A DNA stretch of 64,000 nt. It comes from an uncultured Clostridia bacterium. Lineage in GTDB: Bacteria; Bacillota; Clostridia; Christensenellales; CAG-138. Made by a program: the position numbers and the translations under genes. The notes beneath the pieces were generated by a model. The model was not told the DNA's origin and made no database searches. It saw only the letters and a program-made list of their open reading frames with translations. This document shows, piece by piece, positions 10,050 through 17,921 of the stretch. The stretch is from NCBI GenBank assembly GCA_947168855.1, contig CAMVNO010000005.1, positions 152,439-216,438 of the forward strand, read 5' to 3'. How positions within the stretch are numbered: the stretch's first letter is position 1; the number at the start of each line of letters is the position of its first letter.

Positions 10050-10809
10050 CCGCGATCGCCTTTTTTGCCTTCCGGTCCCGGATCAGCCACGGCAGATAGG
10101 ACAGGAAGAACAGCAGCGTGACCGCCGCCGCCATGAACAGCACGCGCAGCGCGTAGTTTGCGGGCAGGAAGTCCAGAATGGATTTCGTTGCCTCCGGCTT
10201 TGCCATGTAGAGGTAGTTCGCCTCCCCGCCGATGAGCATGTTGGCGACAAACGCGATCGCCGCCATGACGACCGTTGCGATGTACGCCTTGATGAACGAT
10301 CTCCACGTCGGGCGCATTCCGTGCACGAAGATCATGTAAAAGACCGCGATATAGCCCGTGGTGTGCTCGAGTCAGAACTGATAATAACGAAAGCGCGTCG
10401 GACCCGTGTACGTGATGACCGTCGGCGTGATCAGCGCGAAGATCGTGCCGGAGAACAGCCAGAAATACGGGATATCGAACAGCGTCTGATTCTTTGTGAC
10501 GAGCATATAGCTTCCGAAGATGACGCCCCAGCCGCACAGCGTGATCGGCAGGTGATCCTGCGGGTTCGCGCCGAGCGACGGCACGCCGACGAGCCGCCAG
10601 AAATAGGACATTTCGCAAATGATCATGATGAGCGCCAGCGCAAGGCGCAGGTTCTTTTCCCGCTTGCTGTTTCTGATCCGGTCGCGGAACACGTAAATCA
10701 GCACGATGATCGCGATCATCAAAAGGATCGGCAGAAAATGGGCAAGCGTGAAATTCCGGAACTCGACTTCATCGCCTTTGCCGAAAAAATACTCGAAAAA
10801 CGCCTTCAT
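10030..10809 (-). pseudogene. TIGR02206-like (TMEM164-type) membrane protein gene interrupted by in-frame TGA
   Basis: Two ORFs in the same frame, separated by one TGA, together encode one multi-pass membrane protein of about 259 codons. The first part starts MKAFFEYFFGKGDEVEFRNF after GGAGGG and ends GPTRFRYYQF; the TGA (10369-10371) is followed directly by LEHTTGYIAVFYMIFVHG, which continues the family pattern. A TGG-to-TGA change at a Trp codon is the simplest explanation. No length change is needed to join the parts. The gene could be recently dead, a strain or assembly variant, or read through at low level. TIGR02206 proteins have no known function. Confidence 0.75.
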
Positions 10810-10897
10810 TGCATTCCCTCCGCTGCACTTTCCGATCATTATACCGTAAATCGTTCGTTTTCACAAGGTCTTTTTCGATCGGCGGCATAACGCATAC

Positions 10898-10926
10898 TTG
10901 AAATGCGCCTGAAAAAATGATATGAT
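10898..10926 (+). promoter_or_regulatory. Predicted sigma-A promoter of the Mbeg1-like/QueT-PAP2 operon
   Basis: TTGAAA-17 nt-TATGAT, about 65 nt before the ATG at 10992. Confidence 0.7.
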
Positions 10927-10991
10927 AGTCAAGTATTGATTTTACGGCGAGCGCTCGTTTCGCGTTCCGAAAAGATCGATGGGAGCATTCT

Positions 10992-12659
10992 ATGGACAGA
11001 CTGACAGATTACATTCAATGGATCGGGGATCTGGATTTTCGCGCGTATCCGTTTCGCGAAGCGGATGCGCTGATCCTGTGTATCATCAGTTATTACGATC
11101 TCAAGCCGGTTTTTGCCGCGGAAAAGCCGGAATACACCGTTTCCGACTGTCTTCCCATGATCGAAGCCGGAGAGGCAAAGCTCGAAATCACGGGCGGCGA
11201 TCTCGGCAACGGAGAGATCTTTGCCGCGGCGGTGCGTTCCAGGCGCTTCGGCAGCCTTCGCATGTCCGACTATGAGGAATCGCTGCGTTCGGACCCGCCT
11301 CTGCAGTTTTCGGCGGTGACCTTTCACGCGCCGGAGTTCTCGTTCATTGCATACCGCGGCACGGACGCCTCCATCGCCGGCTGGCGCGAGGACTGCATGA
11401 TCTCGTTTACGCAGACGGAGGCGCAGATGCTGTCGCTCGCCTACGCCGAACGCATGATCGACGACGGCGTGTGGTACATCGGCGGGCATTCGAAGGGCGC
11501 GAATCAGGCGCAGTACGCCGCCTGCATGCTGCGCGACGAGCAGTGGGAAAAGGTCCGGCATGTTTACCTTCTGGACGGTCCGGGCTTCTGCCCCGAGGTG
11601 CTGGATCCGGCGCTGGATAAGCGGATCGATCCGAAAACCACGCGCATCATCCCGGAGTTTGACATCATCGGCATGCTGTTTGAACCGCAGATTACGGACA
11701 CGCGCATCGTGCGGTCCACGCAGGAAGGTCTTCTGCAGCACTCCCTTGCGTCGTGGATGATCGAGCACGGCTCCCTCGCACTCGTCGAACAGAACGATCC
11801 GATGAGCAGGCAGATCAATCATCTGATGAACGACTGGGTCGAAAGCGTTCCGCAGCAGGATCGCGCGGTCTTCTCCAATGAGCTGTTCGACGCCTTATCC
11901 GCGGACGGGACCGAATCGCTGGAGCAGCTCGATCTCGACCGGCTGCAGTCTGTGCTGATCCGGCTCACCGGCGTCAGCGCGACGACCAGAAAGACGTTTG
12001 CAAAGCTGCCGAACAAGCTGCTGTTCGAGGACACCATCCGCCCGCTGCCGGAAACGAAAACCGAAAAGCTCAAGCGCATCTTCTCCGATCTGCGCGTGCA
12101 GGGGATCGGACTGATCCTCGCGGGCGTGATCCTGTTCTTCCTGTCCGGCGTTCTGTTTCAGCTGACGACAGTCATCATTCTGACGGCGCTCGCGGGCATA
12201 CAGACGGTGCTCCTCATCCGACGGCTCATCCGGCAGCACGGCAAGCTTGACGGCATGCGGGGACGGTTCGTGCTTCTCGGCATGATCCTGGCGCTGGCGG
12301 CAAGCCTGTATTTCAAGGAGCACGCCATGTTCCTGATCGGCAGCGTGCTTTACGGGATCCTGAGCCTTGCGCTTGCGTATTTTACGGTCGTCAAGAAAGG
12401 TCTCAAGCGGGAGAAAAAATCGTTCCTCCGCATTCTGAATTTCATCGAAGGCGCCGTTTGTACGCTGTTCGGGCTCGGGTACCTTGTGATCCCGCAAAGC
12501 ATTGCATGGGCGTTCACGATCTCGTTTGCCGCCTGCGGCGCGCTGGACGGGCTCGTGCGGCTCGGATACTGGACCGCGCAGTACCTGAAACAGCGCAGGC
12601 AGAGAACCATCCTGACTGCCGTTCAAAAAGAACCGCTGAAGAAGGAATCATCCAAATGA
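10992..12659 (+). CDS. Mbeg1-like (DUF2974) putative serine hydrolase fused to C-terminal membrane domain
   Basis: The 555-residue protein has an N-terminal lipase-like alpha/beta fold (about 1-300) matching the Mbeg1-like/DUF2974 family: FIAYRGTDASIAGWRED, then the nucleophile elbow GGHSKGANQAQYA (GxSxG with Ser), and LLDGPGFCPEVL. The C-terminal 190 residues contain about six hydrophobic segments (from ILAGVILFFLSGVLF onward), like DUF308-type membrane modules. The hydrolase domain is preceded by no signal, so it probably faces the cytoplasm. Substrate unknown. It is the first gene of a two-gene operon and overlaps the QueT-PAP2 gene by ATGA. Confidence 0.75.
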   Translation: MDRLTDYIQWIGDLDFRAYPFREADALILCIISYYDLKPVFAAEKPEYTVSDCLPMIEAGEAKLEITGGDLGNGEIFAAAVRSRRFGSLRMSDYEESLRSDPPLQFSAVTFHAPEFSFIAYRGTDASIAGWREDCMISFTQTEAQMLSLAYAERMIDDGVWYIGGHSKGANQAQYAACMLRDEQWEKVRHVYLLDGPGFCPEVLDPALDKRIDPKTTRIIPEFDIIGMLFEPQITDTRIVRSTQEGLLQHSLASWMIEHGSLALVEQNDPMSRQINHLMNDWVESVPQQDRAVFSNELFDALSADGTESLEQLDLDRLQSVLIRLTGVSATTRKTFAKLPNKLLFEDTIRPLPETKTEKLKRIFSDLRVQGIGLILAGVILFFLSGVLFQLTTVIILTALAGIQTVLLIRRLIRQHGKLDGMRGRFVLLGMILALAASLYFKEHAMFLIGSVLYGILSLALAYFTVVKKGLKREKKSFLRILNFIEGAVCTLFGLGYLVIPQSIAWAFTISFAACGALDGLVRLGYWTAQYLKQRRQRTILTAVQKEPLKKESSK

Positions 12660-13843
12660 GCAAATCATATCGTCATACAACCACTTATATCACCAAAGCG
12701 GCGTTCATCGCGGCGCTCTACGTCGTGCTGACCGTGCTGTCCGCGCAATTCGGGCTGTCCGGCACGAACGTGATCCGGTTCCGGCTTTCCGAAGCGCTGA
12801 CCATCCTGCCGTTCTTCACGAGCGCGGCGATCCCCGGTCTTGTGATCGGGTGTTTTCTGTCCAATCTGTTGACCGGCGCCGCTGTCTGGGACGTCGTGTT
12901 CGGCACCGTCGCCACGCTGATCGGCGCGGTCCTCACCTATGCGCTGCGCCGGTACAAGTGGCTTGCGCCGATCCCGCCGATCGTTGCGAATACCGTGATC
13001 GTGCCGTTCGTGCTGCGCTACGCCTACGGCTTTACCGACGCCTTCTGGTTCCTTGCGCTGACCGTGTTCGTCGGCGAATTCGTCTGCTGCGGGATCCTGG
13101 GCATGCTCCTGCTGTTTGCGGTGAACAGGCATGCCGATCTCGTCCGGGACAAGGAGCCGGAACCGCACGAGCGGCGGACGTTCAAAGAGGTGTTCCCGGC
13201 GTATGTCTGGATCTGCTTCGCCTATCTTCTGATCATCGACCTTGCCGTGTTTTACGGCACGCGCCCGTTCCTGCCGTATCTTCCGGTACACGAGCTTGCC
13301 ACGCCGGTGGATGCAAAGATCCCGTTCCTGCCGCCGTGGATCATTGTTTACGTGCTGTCGTTTGTGTCGTGGCTCGTCACGATCATCTGGATCCTTGCGG
13401 AGAGCAAAAAGCATGCGTACCGGCTGTGCGGCGTCTATACGATCATCGTGATCCTGTCCGGCATCTGCTTCCTCGCGTATCCGGCCATGATCCAACGCCC
13501 CGAGATCACGGAGCCCGGTCTGTTCAACGACTGGATGCGCCTTCTGTACCGGCTTGACGCGCCGCAGAATCTCTGCCCGTCCTTCCACGTCGTCATCAGC
13601 TATATCTGCTGGCGCTGCACGATGGACTGCAAAAAGATCCCCAAGTGGTATCAATGGTTCAACCTTATCTTTTTGATTCTCGTCTGCTTCTGCATTCTGT
13701 TTGTCAAGCAGCACTATCTGATCGACATCCCCGTCGCGCTCGTCATCACCGAAGGCGCGATCCAGATCGGACGGCTCACGCGCATCGAACGCATCGGGTT
13801 TGCGATCGAAAACCGGCTCCGCAAGCGTCCCGCGGCGGAATAA
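12656..13843 (+). CDS. QueT-type queuosine precursor transporter fused to a PAP2-like membrane phosphatase domain
   Basis: From MSKSYRHTTTYITKAAF (ATGA overlap with the previous gene) the protein is 395 residues. Residues about 1-165 match QueT/DUF988, an ECF-type S-component for queuosine precursors: RFRLSEALTILPFFT, IPGLVIGCFLSNLL, AVWDVVFGTVATLIGA. Residues about 180-395 form a second multi-pass domain with CPSFHVVISY and KQHYLIDIPVAL, which resemble the His and His-x3-Asp motifs of PAP2 phosphatases; the first Lys/Arg motif is not evident. QueT alone is normally about 165-170 residues, so this is a fusion. No preQ1 aptamer is visible before this operon. Confidence 0.8.
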   Translation: MSKSYRHTTTYITKAAFIAALYVVLTVLSAQFGLSGTNVIRFRLSEALTILPFFTSAAIPGLVIGCFLSNLLTGAAVWDVVFGTVATLIGAVLTYALRRYKWLAPIPPIVANTVIVPFVLRYAYGFTDAFWFLALTVFVGEFVCCGILGMLLLFAVNRHADLVRDKEPEPHERRTFKEVFPAYVWICFAYLLIIDLAVFYGTRPFLPYLPVHELATPVDAKIPFLPPWIIVYVLSFVSWLVTIIWILAESKKHAYRLCGVYTIIVILSGICFLAYPAMIQRPEITEPGLFNDWMRLLYRLDAPQNLCPSFHVVISYICWRCTMDCKKIPKWYQWFNLIFLILVCFCILFVKQHYLIDIPVALVITEGAIQIGRLTRIERIGFAIENRLRKRPAAE

Positions 13844-13848
13844 ACAAC

Positions 13849-13884
13849 AAAAAGGGGCTGTTTAAAAACGCTTTGAACAGCCCC
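13849..13884 (-). terminator. Terminator-like hairpin at left end of hairpin array 1
   Basis: GGGGCTGTT (13854-13862) pairs with AACAGCCCC (13876-13884). On the minus strand it is followed by five T residues, so it would stop transcripts coming leftward out of the B12 operon. Confidence 0.7.
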
Positions 13885-14079
13885 AATGCATTCTCGCTTC
13901 GCTCCGTGAATTGTCCAAAGGACATGAATTGTGCCTTGCGGCACATGAATTGACGCCGAACGGCGTCATGCAGGAAGATTTTCCGTACGGAAAATCAACA
14001 TTCATGTGACCTTTGGTCACAATTCATGCCGAAGGCAATTCATGGCGCAGCCAATTCATGCGGCAACGCCGCAATTCAT

Positions 14080-14129
14080 CGGGGATGTTAAGAACTGCCG
14101 ATCAGAGTTTCTTAACATCCCCGTTTTTT
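14080..14129 (+). terminator. Intrinsic terminator at right end of hairpin array 1
   Basis: CGGGGATGTTAAGAA pairs with TTCTTAACATCCCCG, a 15-bp stem, followed by TTTTTT on the plus strand. It would end the Mbeg1-like/QueT-PAP2 transcript after the hairpin array. Confidence 0.88.
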
Positions 14130-14170
14130 ATTTCCGTGCTGATCTGCGCTTCCGAGCGCAAACGTTCTGT

Positions 14171-14431
14171 TCAATCCTTTTTCCGGGCGACCTCGGCGAT
14201 GTCCGGCCAGCGCTTCAGAATGTACTGTATCGCATTGCGTGAATGCGGGATCATGCAGTCCGTGCAGTTTTTGATCCCGTTCTCCAGATAGGTGAAGTTG
14301 CCGCCGCATTTGTCGCCGAGCATATACAGCGGGCAATAGCAGAACAGGCAGTTGAAATTCTCCGGATGGTCGGTCTTATGACACGGAAAATATTTGCAGT
14401 CGGTATTCTGAAAAAAAGAATCGCTGTTCAT
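14171..14431 (-). CDS. Cysteine-rich small-domain protein (PF04071-like)
   Basis: An 86-residue protein with nine cysteines in the pattern CKYFPCHK, NCLFCYCPLY, KCGG and NCTDCMIPHS, matching the cysteine-rich small domain that often accompanies cobalamin genes in Clostridia. It probably binds zinc or an iron-sulfur centre; no reaction is known. It is the last gene of the cobalamin operon and its ATG overlaps the cbiC stop (ATGA), which places it firmly in the pathway's expression unit. Confidence 0.85.
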   Translation of the reverse strand: MNSDSFFQNTDCKYFPCHKTDHPENFNCLFCYCPLYMLGDKCGGNFTYLENGIKNCTDCMIPHSRNAIQYILKRWPDIAEVARKKD

Positions 14432-15072
14432 CTGGTGCCTCCTCTCGTTGTGTCCAGTTCATAGAGCAGCGCGTTGACGATCGCCGCCGCAACGTTGCTG
14501 CCGCCCTTTCTGCCCCTTGCCACAATGCACGGCACGGGACCTTCGATGATCTGCTCCTTCGACGCGACGACGTTCACAAACCCGACCGGCACGCCGATGA
14601 TGAGTCTGGGACGGTAGCCTCCGTCCGCCAGCTCGCGAAGCCGCAGAAGCGCCGTCGGCGCATTGCCGATCGCAAAGATCACGTTTTCGCCCAGGCGCGC
14701 CGCCTTGTCCATGCTGACCTGCGCGCGGGTGACGCCCTGCGCCTTTGCCGCCTCCGCCACGTCCGGATCGGACATATAGGAGACTGCTTCACAGCCGAAT
14801 CGCGCCGCCGTGCGCTTGTTGATGCCCGCAAGCGCCATCTGCGTGTCGGTGACGATCGTTGCACCGTCGCGGATCGCCTGCTTGGCGATTTCGATCGCGC
14901 CTTCGGACACATAGAGCGTGTCGGCATAGTCGAAATCCGCCGTCGTATGGATCACGCGCTTCAGGATCGGCGCAAGCGCCGGGTCGATCTGCCGGTCGCC
15001 GAGCTCCTCGGTGATGATGCGAAAGCTCTCCGCCTCGATCTCCGCGGGTAAAAGATGCAGCAGTTTTGTCAT
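14428..15072 (-). CDS. cbiC: Cobalt-precorrin-8 methylmutase CbiC
   Basis: 214 residues. CbiC moves the methyl group from C11 to C12 of cobalt-precorrin-8, giving cobyrinic acid. The catalytic histidine lies in RVIHTTADFDY; further family features are DTQMALAGINK, FAIGNAPTAL, GVPVGFVN and ARGRKGGSNVAAA. Length is typical (about 210). Start ATG overlaps the cbiP stop (ATGA), and its own stop overlaps the Cys-rich gene. Confidence 0.95.
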   Translation of the reverse strand: MTKLLHLLPAEIEAESFRIITEELGDRQIDPALAPILKRVIHTTADFDYADTLYVSEGAIEIAKQAIRDGATIVTDTQMALAGINKRTAARFGCEAVSYMSDPDVAEAAKAQGVTRAQVSMDKAARLGENVIFAIGNAPTALLRLRELADGGYRPRLIIGVPVGFVNVVASKEQIIEGPVPCIVARGRKGGSNVAAAIVNALLYELDTTRGGTR

Positions 15073-16568
15073 ACGCCCTCCTCCAGAATCCTGTAGATTG
15101 CCTTCAGGTCCATATGGCTGCGCAGCGTGTCGGCAAGCAGGTCGTACTGCCGCTGCTTATGCGCTTCGCCCGACACCGTGCCGAGCGTATCCGGATCGAC
15201 GCCCTTACGCTCCGCCAGCGCCCGCACCAGCGTGCCCGCAACGGCGTCGCCGTCGAACACGCCGTGCACATAGGTGCCGTAGACGTTGCCGCTTTGCCCG
15301 CCGTCTGTGTGCGAATCGCCCGAAACGGAATCGCGGATCGCCGCGATCGGCGCGGCGCTCTGCGTCTGCCCCATATGGATCTCATAGCCTTCGAACGGCT
15401 TGCCCGACAGCGCGGCGAGCGAGCCGGACAGCGCGCCGAACGCACCCGAAACGCGCGTGCGCGTCTTTTGCTCGGTAAATATCGTTTCGATCGGCAGCAG
15501 ACCCATGCCGCGCAGGCTCCCGCCGTGCTCCACGCCGTGCGGATCGGAAAGCTGCGTGCCGAGCATCTGATAGCCGCCGCATACGCCGAACACCGTGCCG
15601 CCGTCGCGCGCAAAGCGCAGGATCTTCGCTTCGAGCCCGCTTTGCCGGAGCCACAGAAGGTCCGCCATCGTGTTCTTCGTGCCGGGCAGAACGATCATGT
15701 CCGGGGCGCCGAGCGCTCTCGTGCTCTGTACATAGCGTACCGAAACGCCGTCGATCGCCTCCAGCGCGCGGAAATCGGTGAAATTGCTGAGCCGCGGCAG
15801 GCGGATGACCACGATGTCGACCTGCGCCGCAGGGCGGTTTTCAAGCCGCTCGGAGAGCGAGTCCTCGTCGTCGATATCGAGATGCACATACGGCACCACG
15901 CCGACGACCGGAATGCCGCAAAGATCCTCCAGCTGCCGGATCCCCGGCGTCAGGATGGATTCGTCGCCGCGAAACTTGTTGATGACGATGCCCTTGACGA
16001 GCGCGCGCTCGTCGGGATCGAGCAGCGCGACGGTCCCGTAGATCTGGGCAAACACGCCGCCGCGGTCGATGTCGCCGACCAAAAGCACCGGCGAAGACGC
16101 CGCCTTTGCCATGCCCATGTTTACAAAGACGTCGGCGTCTTTGAGATTGATTTCGGCGGGGCTGCCCGCGCCTTCGATGACGATCACGTCGTTCTGCTCC
16201 GACAGCGTATGATACGCCTGCATCACGTCCGGCAGCAGCGTGTGTTTCATCGCAAAGTAGTCGCGCGCGGAGAGCGTTGCCCGCACCTCGCCGTTGACGA
16301 TCACCTGCGAGCCCATGTCGCTCGTGGGCTTTAAGAGGATCGGGTTCATCAGCACGGACGGTTCGACGCCCGCCGCCTCCGCCTGCACGACCTGCGCGCG
16401 TCCCATCTCCAGCCCTTCCTTCGTGATGAACGAATTCAGCGCCATGTTCTGCGCCTTGAACGGCGCGACGCGTTTGCCGTCCTGCCGGAACACGCGGCAC
16501 AGACCCGCGGCGATCAGGCTCTTGCCCGCATTGGACATCGTGCCCTGAATCATGATCGGCTTTGCCAT
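15069..16568 (-). CDS. cbiP: Cobyric acid synthase CbiP
   Basis: 499 residues. CbiP amidates side chains b, d, e and g of adenosylcobyrinate a,c-diamide using glutamine and ATP. The N-terminal MinD/dethiobiotin-synthetase-like ATPase shows GTMSNAGKSLIAAGLCR; the C-terminal triad glutaminase has the nucleophile in FGVCGGYQMLG and the His in GTYVHGVFD. Length matches the family (about 490-500). It directly abuts the cbiA stop and overlaps cbiC by 4 nt. Confidence 0.96.
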   Translation of the reverse strand: MAKPIMIQGTMSNAGKSLIAAGLCRVFRQDGKRVAPFKAQNMALNSFITKEGLEMGRAQVVQAEAAGVEPSVLMNPILLKPTSDMGSQVIVNGEVRATLSARDYFAMKHTLLPDVMQAYHTLSEQNDVIVIEGAGSPAEINLKDADVFVNMGMAKAASSPVLLVGDIDRGGVFAQIYGTVALLDPDERALVKGIVINKFRGDESILTPGIRQLEDLCGIPVVGVVPYVHLDIDDEDSLSERLENRPAAQVDIVVIRLPRLSNFTDFRALEAIDGVSVRYVQSTRALGAPDMIVLPGTKNTMADLLWLRQSGLEAKILRFARDGGTVFGVCGGYQMLGTQLSDPHGVEHGGSLRGMGLLPIETIFTEQKTRTRVSGAFGALSGSLAALSGKPFEGYEIHMGQTQSAAPIAAIRDSVSGDSHTDGGQSGNVYGTYVHGVFDGDAVAGTLVRALAERKGVDPDTLGTVSGEAHKQRQYDLLADTLRSHMDLKAIYRILEEGV

Positions 16569-17921
16569 TCAATCCTCCTTTGCGCAGGCGCGCAGAAACC
16601 GCTCGATCGGTTTCGGGTTCGATTCATAAAAGAGATGCGGAAACCCGGCAAGCAGATTGCCGTCCGCATGGATGCACTTCCACGAGCGCCTGCCCTTCGG
16701 CTTCTCCGCAAGGAAATCGCCGCCGCACGCCTCGCTCTCAAAATAATGGAATTCATGCGCCTTGATCGCCTCGCCCGCGCGGAAGAACGCGCCGTCGTGT
16801 TCCGCCGTCAGCGTGACGTAGCCGAAGCGCGAAAGCTTTTCGGTGCGATACGCTTTCGCGTCGATCACGCCGCACATCGGATAAAACCGTCCGTCCATGT
16901 CCGAAAGCGCCCGGTGCAGATACAGAAATCCGCCGCATTCCGCAAGCGTGGGCATGCCGCCCGTAACCGCGGCGCGGACCGATTCGCGCATCGACGTATT
17001 TTCGGCAAGCTGAAGCGCGAACAGTTCCGGATATCCGCCCGGCAGGATCAGCCCCTGTGCGTCCTCCGGAACGGTCTTGTCGTGCAGCGGCGAGAAGAAC
17101 AGAAGCTTTGCGCCGAGCCGGTTGAGCAGCGCAAGATTGTCGCGGTACAGAAAGCAGAACGCCTCGTCGCATGCCACGGCGATCCGCGTTTTCGGCATCT
17201 CCGGCGTCTCCGGCGCATCGGGAACCGCTAGATCCTCCGCCGCGTTCATCAACGCCTCAAGCGCGTCGAAATCGAGCGTTTCGCCGAGCCTTGCCGCAAG
17301 CCGCCCGAGCCGCGCGTCGAGATCGCGCACCGCGTCCGGCGTGACCAGCCCGAGATGGCGGCTTTCGATGACAAGATCATCCGCCTTCTCAAGGTATCCG
17401 ATCGGAACGACGCCGCGGCGTCTGACCTCCGGCGCGATCGCCTCGAACACCGGCTTGCTCATTTGGTTGAAAATCACGCCCCGGATGCCGCTGTCGGGCT
17501 TGAAATGCAGAAATCCGTCCAGCGTCGCGAGCGCCGAAACGCTCTGTCCGCGTGCGTTGACGATCAGCACGACCGGCGCTTTGAGCGCCTTTGCCACGGC
17601 GTACGTGCTCGCCTCGTCGCTTGCCGCCCCGAGCCCGTCATAATAGCCCATCACGCCCTCGATCACGGCGCAGTCGGCGTCGTTTGCGCCGCGGGCGTAA
17701 AGCCTTTGCAGCAGGTTCGGATCGCAGAAAAACAGATCGAGCGTGCCCGACGGGATCCCGAGCACAGCCTGCTGAAACATCGGATCGATATAGTCCGGTC
17801 CGCACTTGAACGATACGACGCGTCTGCCGCGGTCCTTCAGCGCCTTCAGGATCCCGCAGGTGATCGTCGTTTTGCCGCTGCCGCTTGACGGCGCGGCAAG
17901 CAGGATGCGCGGACTATGCAT
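16569..17921 (-). CDS. cbiA: Cobyrinate a,c-diamide synthase CbiA
   Basis: 450 residues. CbiA amidates the a and c carboxylates of cobyrinate with glutamine and ATP. The N-terminal P-loop is APSSGSGKTTI, followed by FKCGPDYIDPMF typical of the family; the C-terminal glutaminase carries the Cys in LAECGGFLYLH and a His in HEFHYFES. The start overlaps the CbiJ-E-T stop by 8 nt (ATGCATAG), and the stop abuts cbiP. Confidence 0.96.
   Translation of the reverse strand: MHSPRILLAAPSSGSGKTTITCGILKALKDRGRRVVSFKCGPDYIDPMFQQAVLGIPSGTLDLFFCDPNLLQRLYARGANDADCAVIEGVMGYYDGLGAASDEASTYAVAKALKAPVVLIVNARGQSVSALATLDGFLHFKPDSGIRGVIFNQMSKPVFEAIAPEVRRRGVVPIGYLEKADDLVIESRHLGLVTPDAVRDLDARLGRLAARLGETLDFDALEALMNAAEDLAVPDAPETPEMPKTRIAVACDEAFCFLYRDNLALLNRLGAKLLFFSPLHDKTVPEDAQGLILPGGYPELFALQLAENTSMRESVRAAVTGGMPTLAECGGFLYLHRALSDMDGRFYPMCGVIDAKAYRTEKLSRFGYVTLTAEHDGAFFRAGEAIKAHEFHYFESEACGGDFLAEKPKGRRSWKCIHADGNLLAGFPHLFYESNPKPIERFLRACAKED

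Larger units (their letters stand above)
13849..14129. repeat. Hairpin array, locus 1: variable palindromic stems joined by constant ATGAATT/AATTCAT linkers
   Basis: Between the QueT-PAP2 stop and the Cys-rich gene lies a dense array of perfect short hairpins. Left arm (linker ATGAATT): GTCC-AAA-GGAC at 13913, GTGCC-TTGC-GGCAC at 13931, GACGCC-GAAC-GGCGTC at 13952. Centre: palindrome GATTTTCC-GTAC-GGAAAATC at 13977. Right arm (linker AATTCAT): GTGACC-TTT-GGTCAC at 14006, GCC-GAA-GGC at 14028, GGC-GCA-GCC at 14044, GCGGC-AAC-GCCGC at 14060. Each arm ends in a terminator-like hairpin (GGGGCTGTT at the left, GGGGATGTTAAG at the right). No coding potential was seen. A related array is at 56256-56398. 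It is not CRISPR: linkers are 7 nt and the units between them are palindromes. Confidence 0.93.

Noticed and set aside
10861-10991. preQ1 riboswitch before the QueT-PAP2 operon
   Set aside because: No P1 stem with the A-rich tail and AAGG pseudoknot partner was found in this leader.
13885-14080. CRISPR array at hairpin locus 1
   Set aside because: Repeats are only 7 nt, spacers are 9-20 nt palindromes, orientation flips in the middle, and no cas genes are present.
13849-14129. Insertion sequence or MITE with target-site duplication
   Set aside because: The GGGGnTGTT ends of locus 1 look like terminal inverted repeats, but locus 2 lacks the second end and I saw no flanking duplication or transposase; kept as an open idea rather than called.
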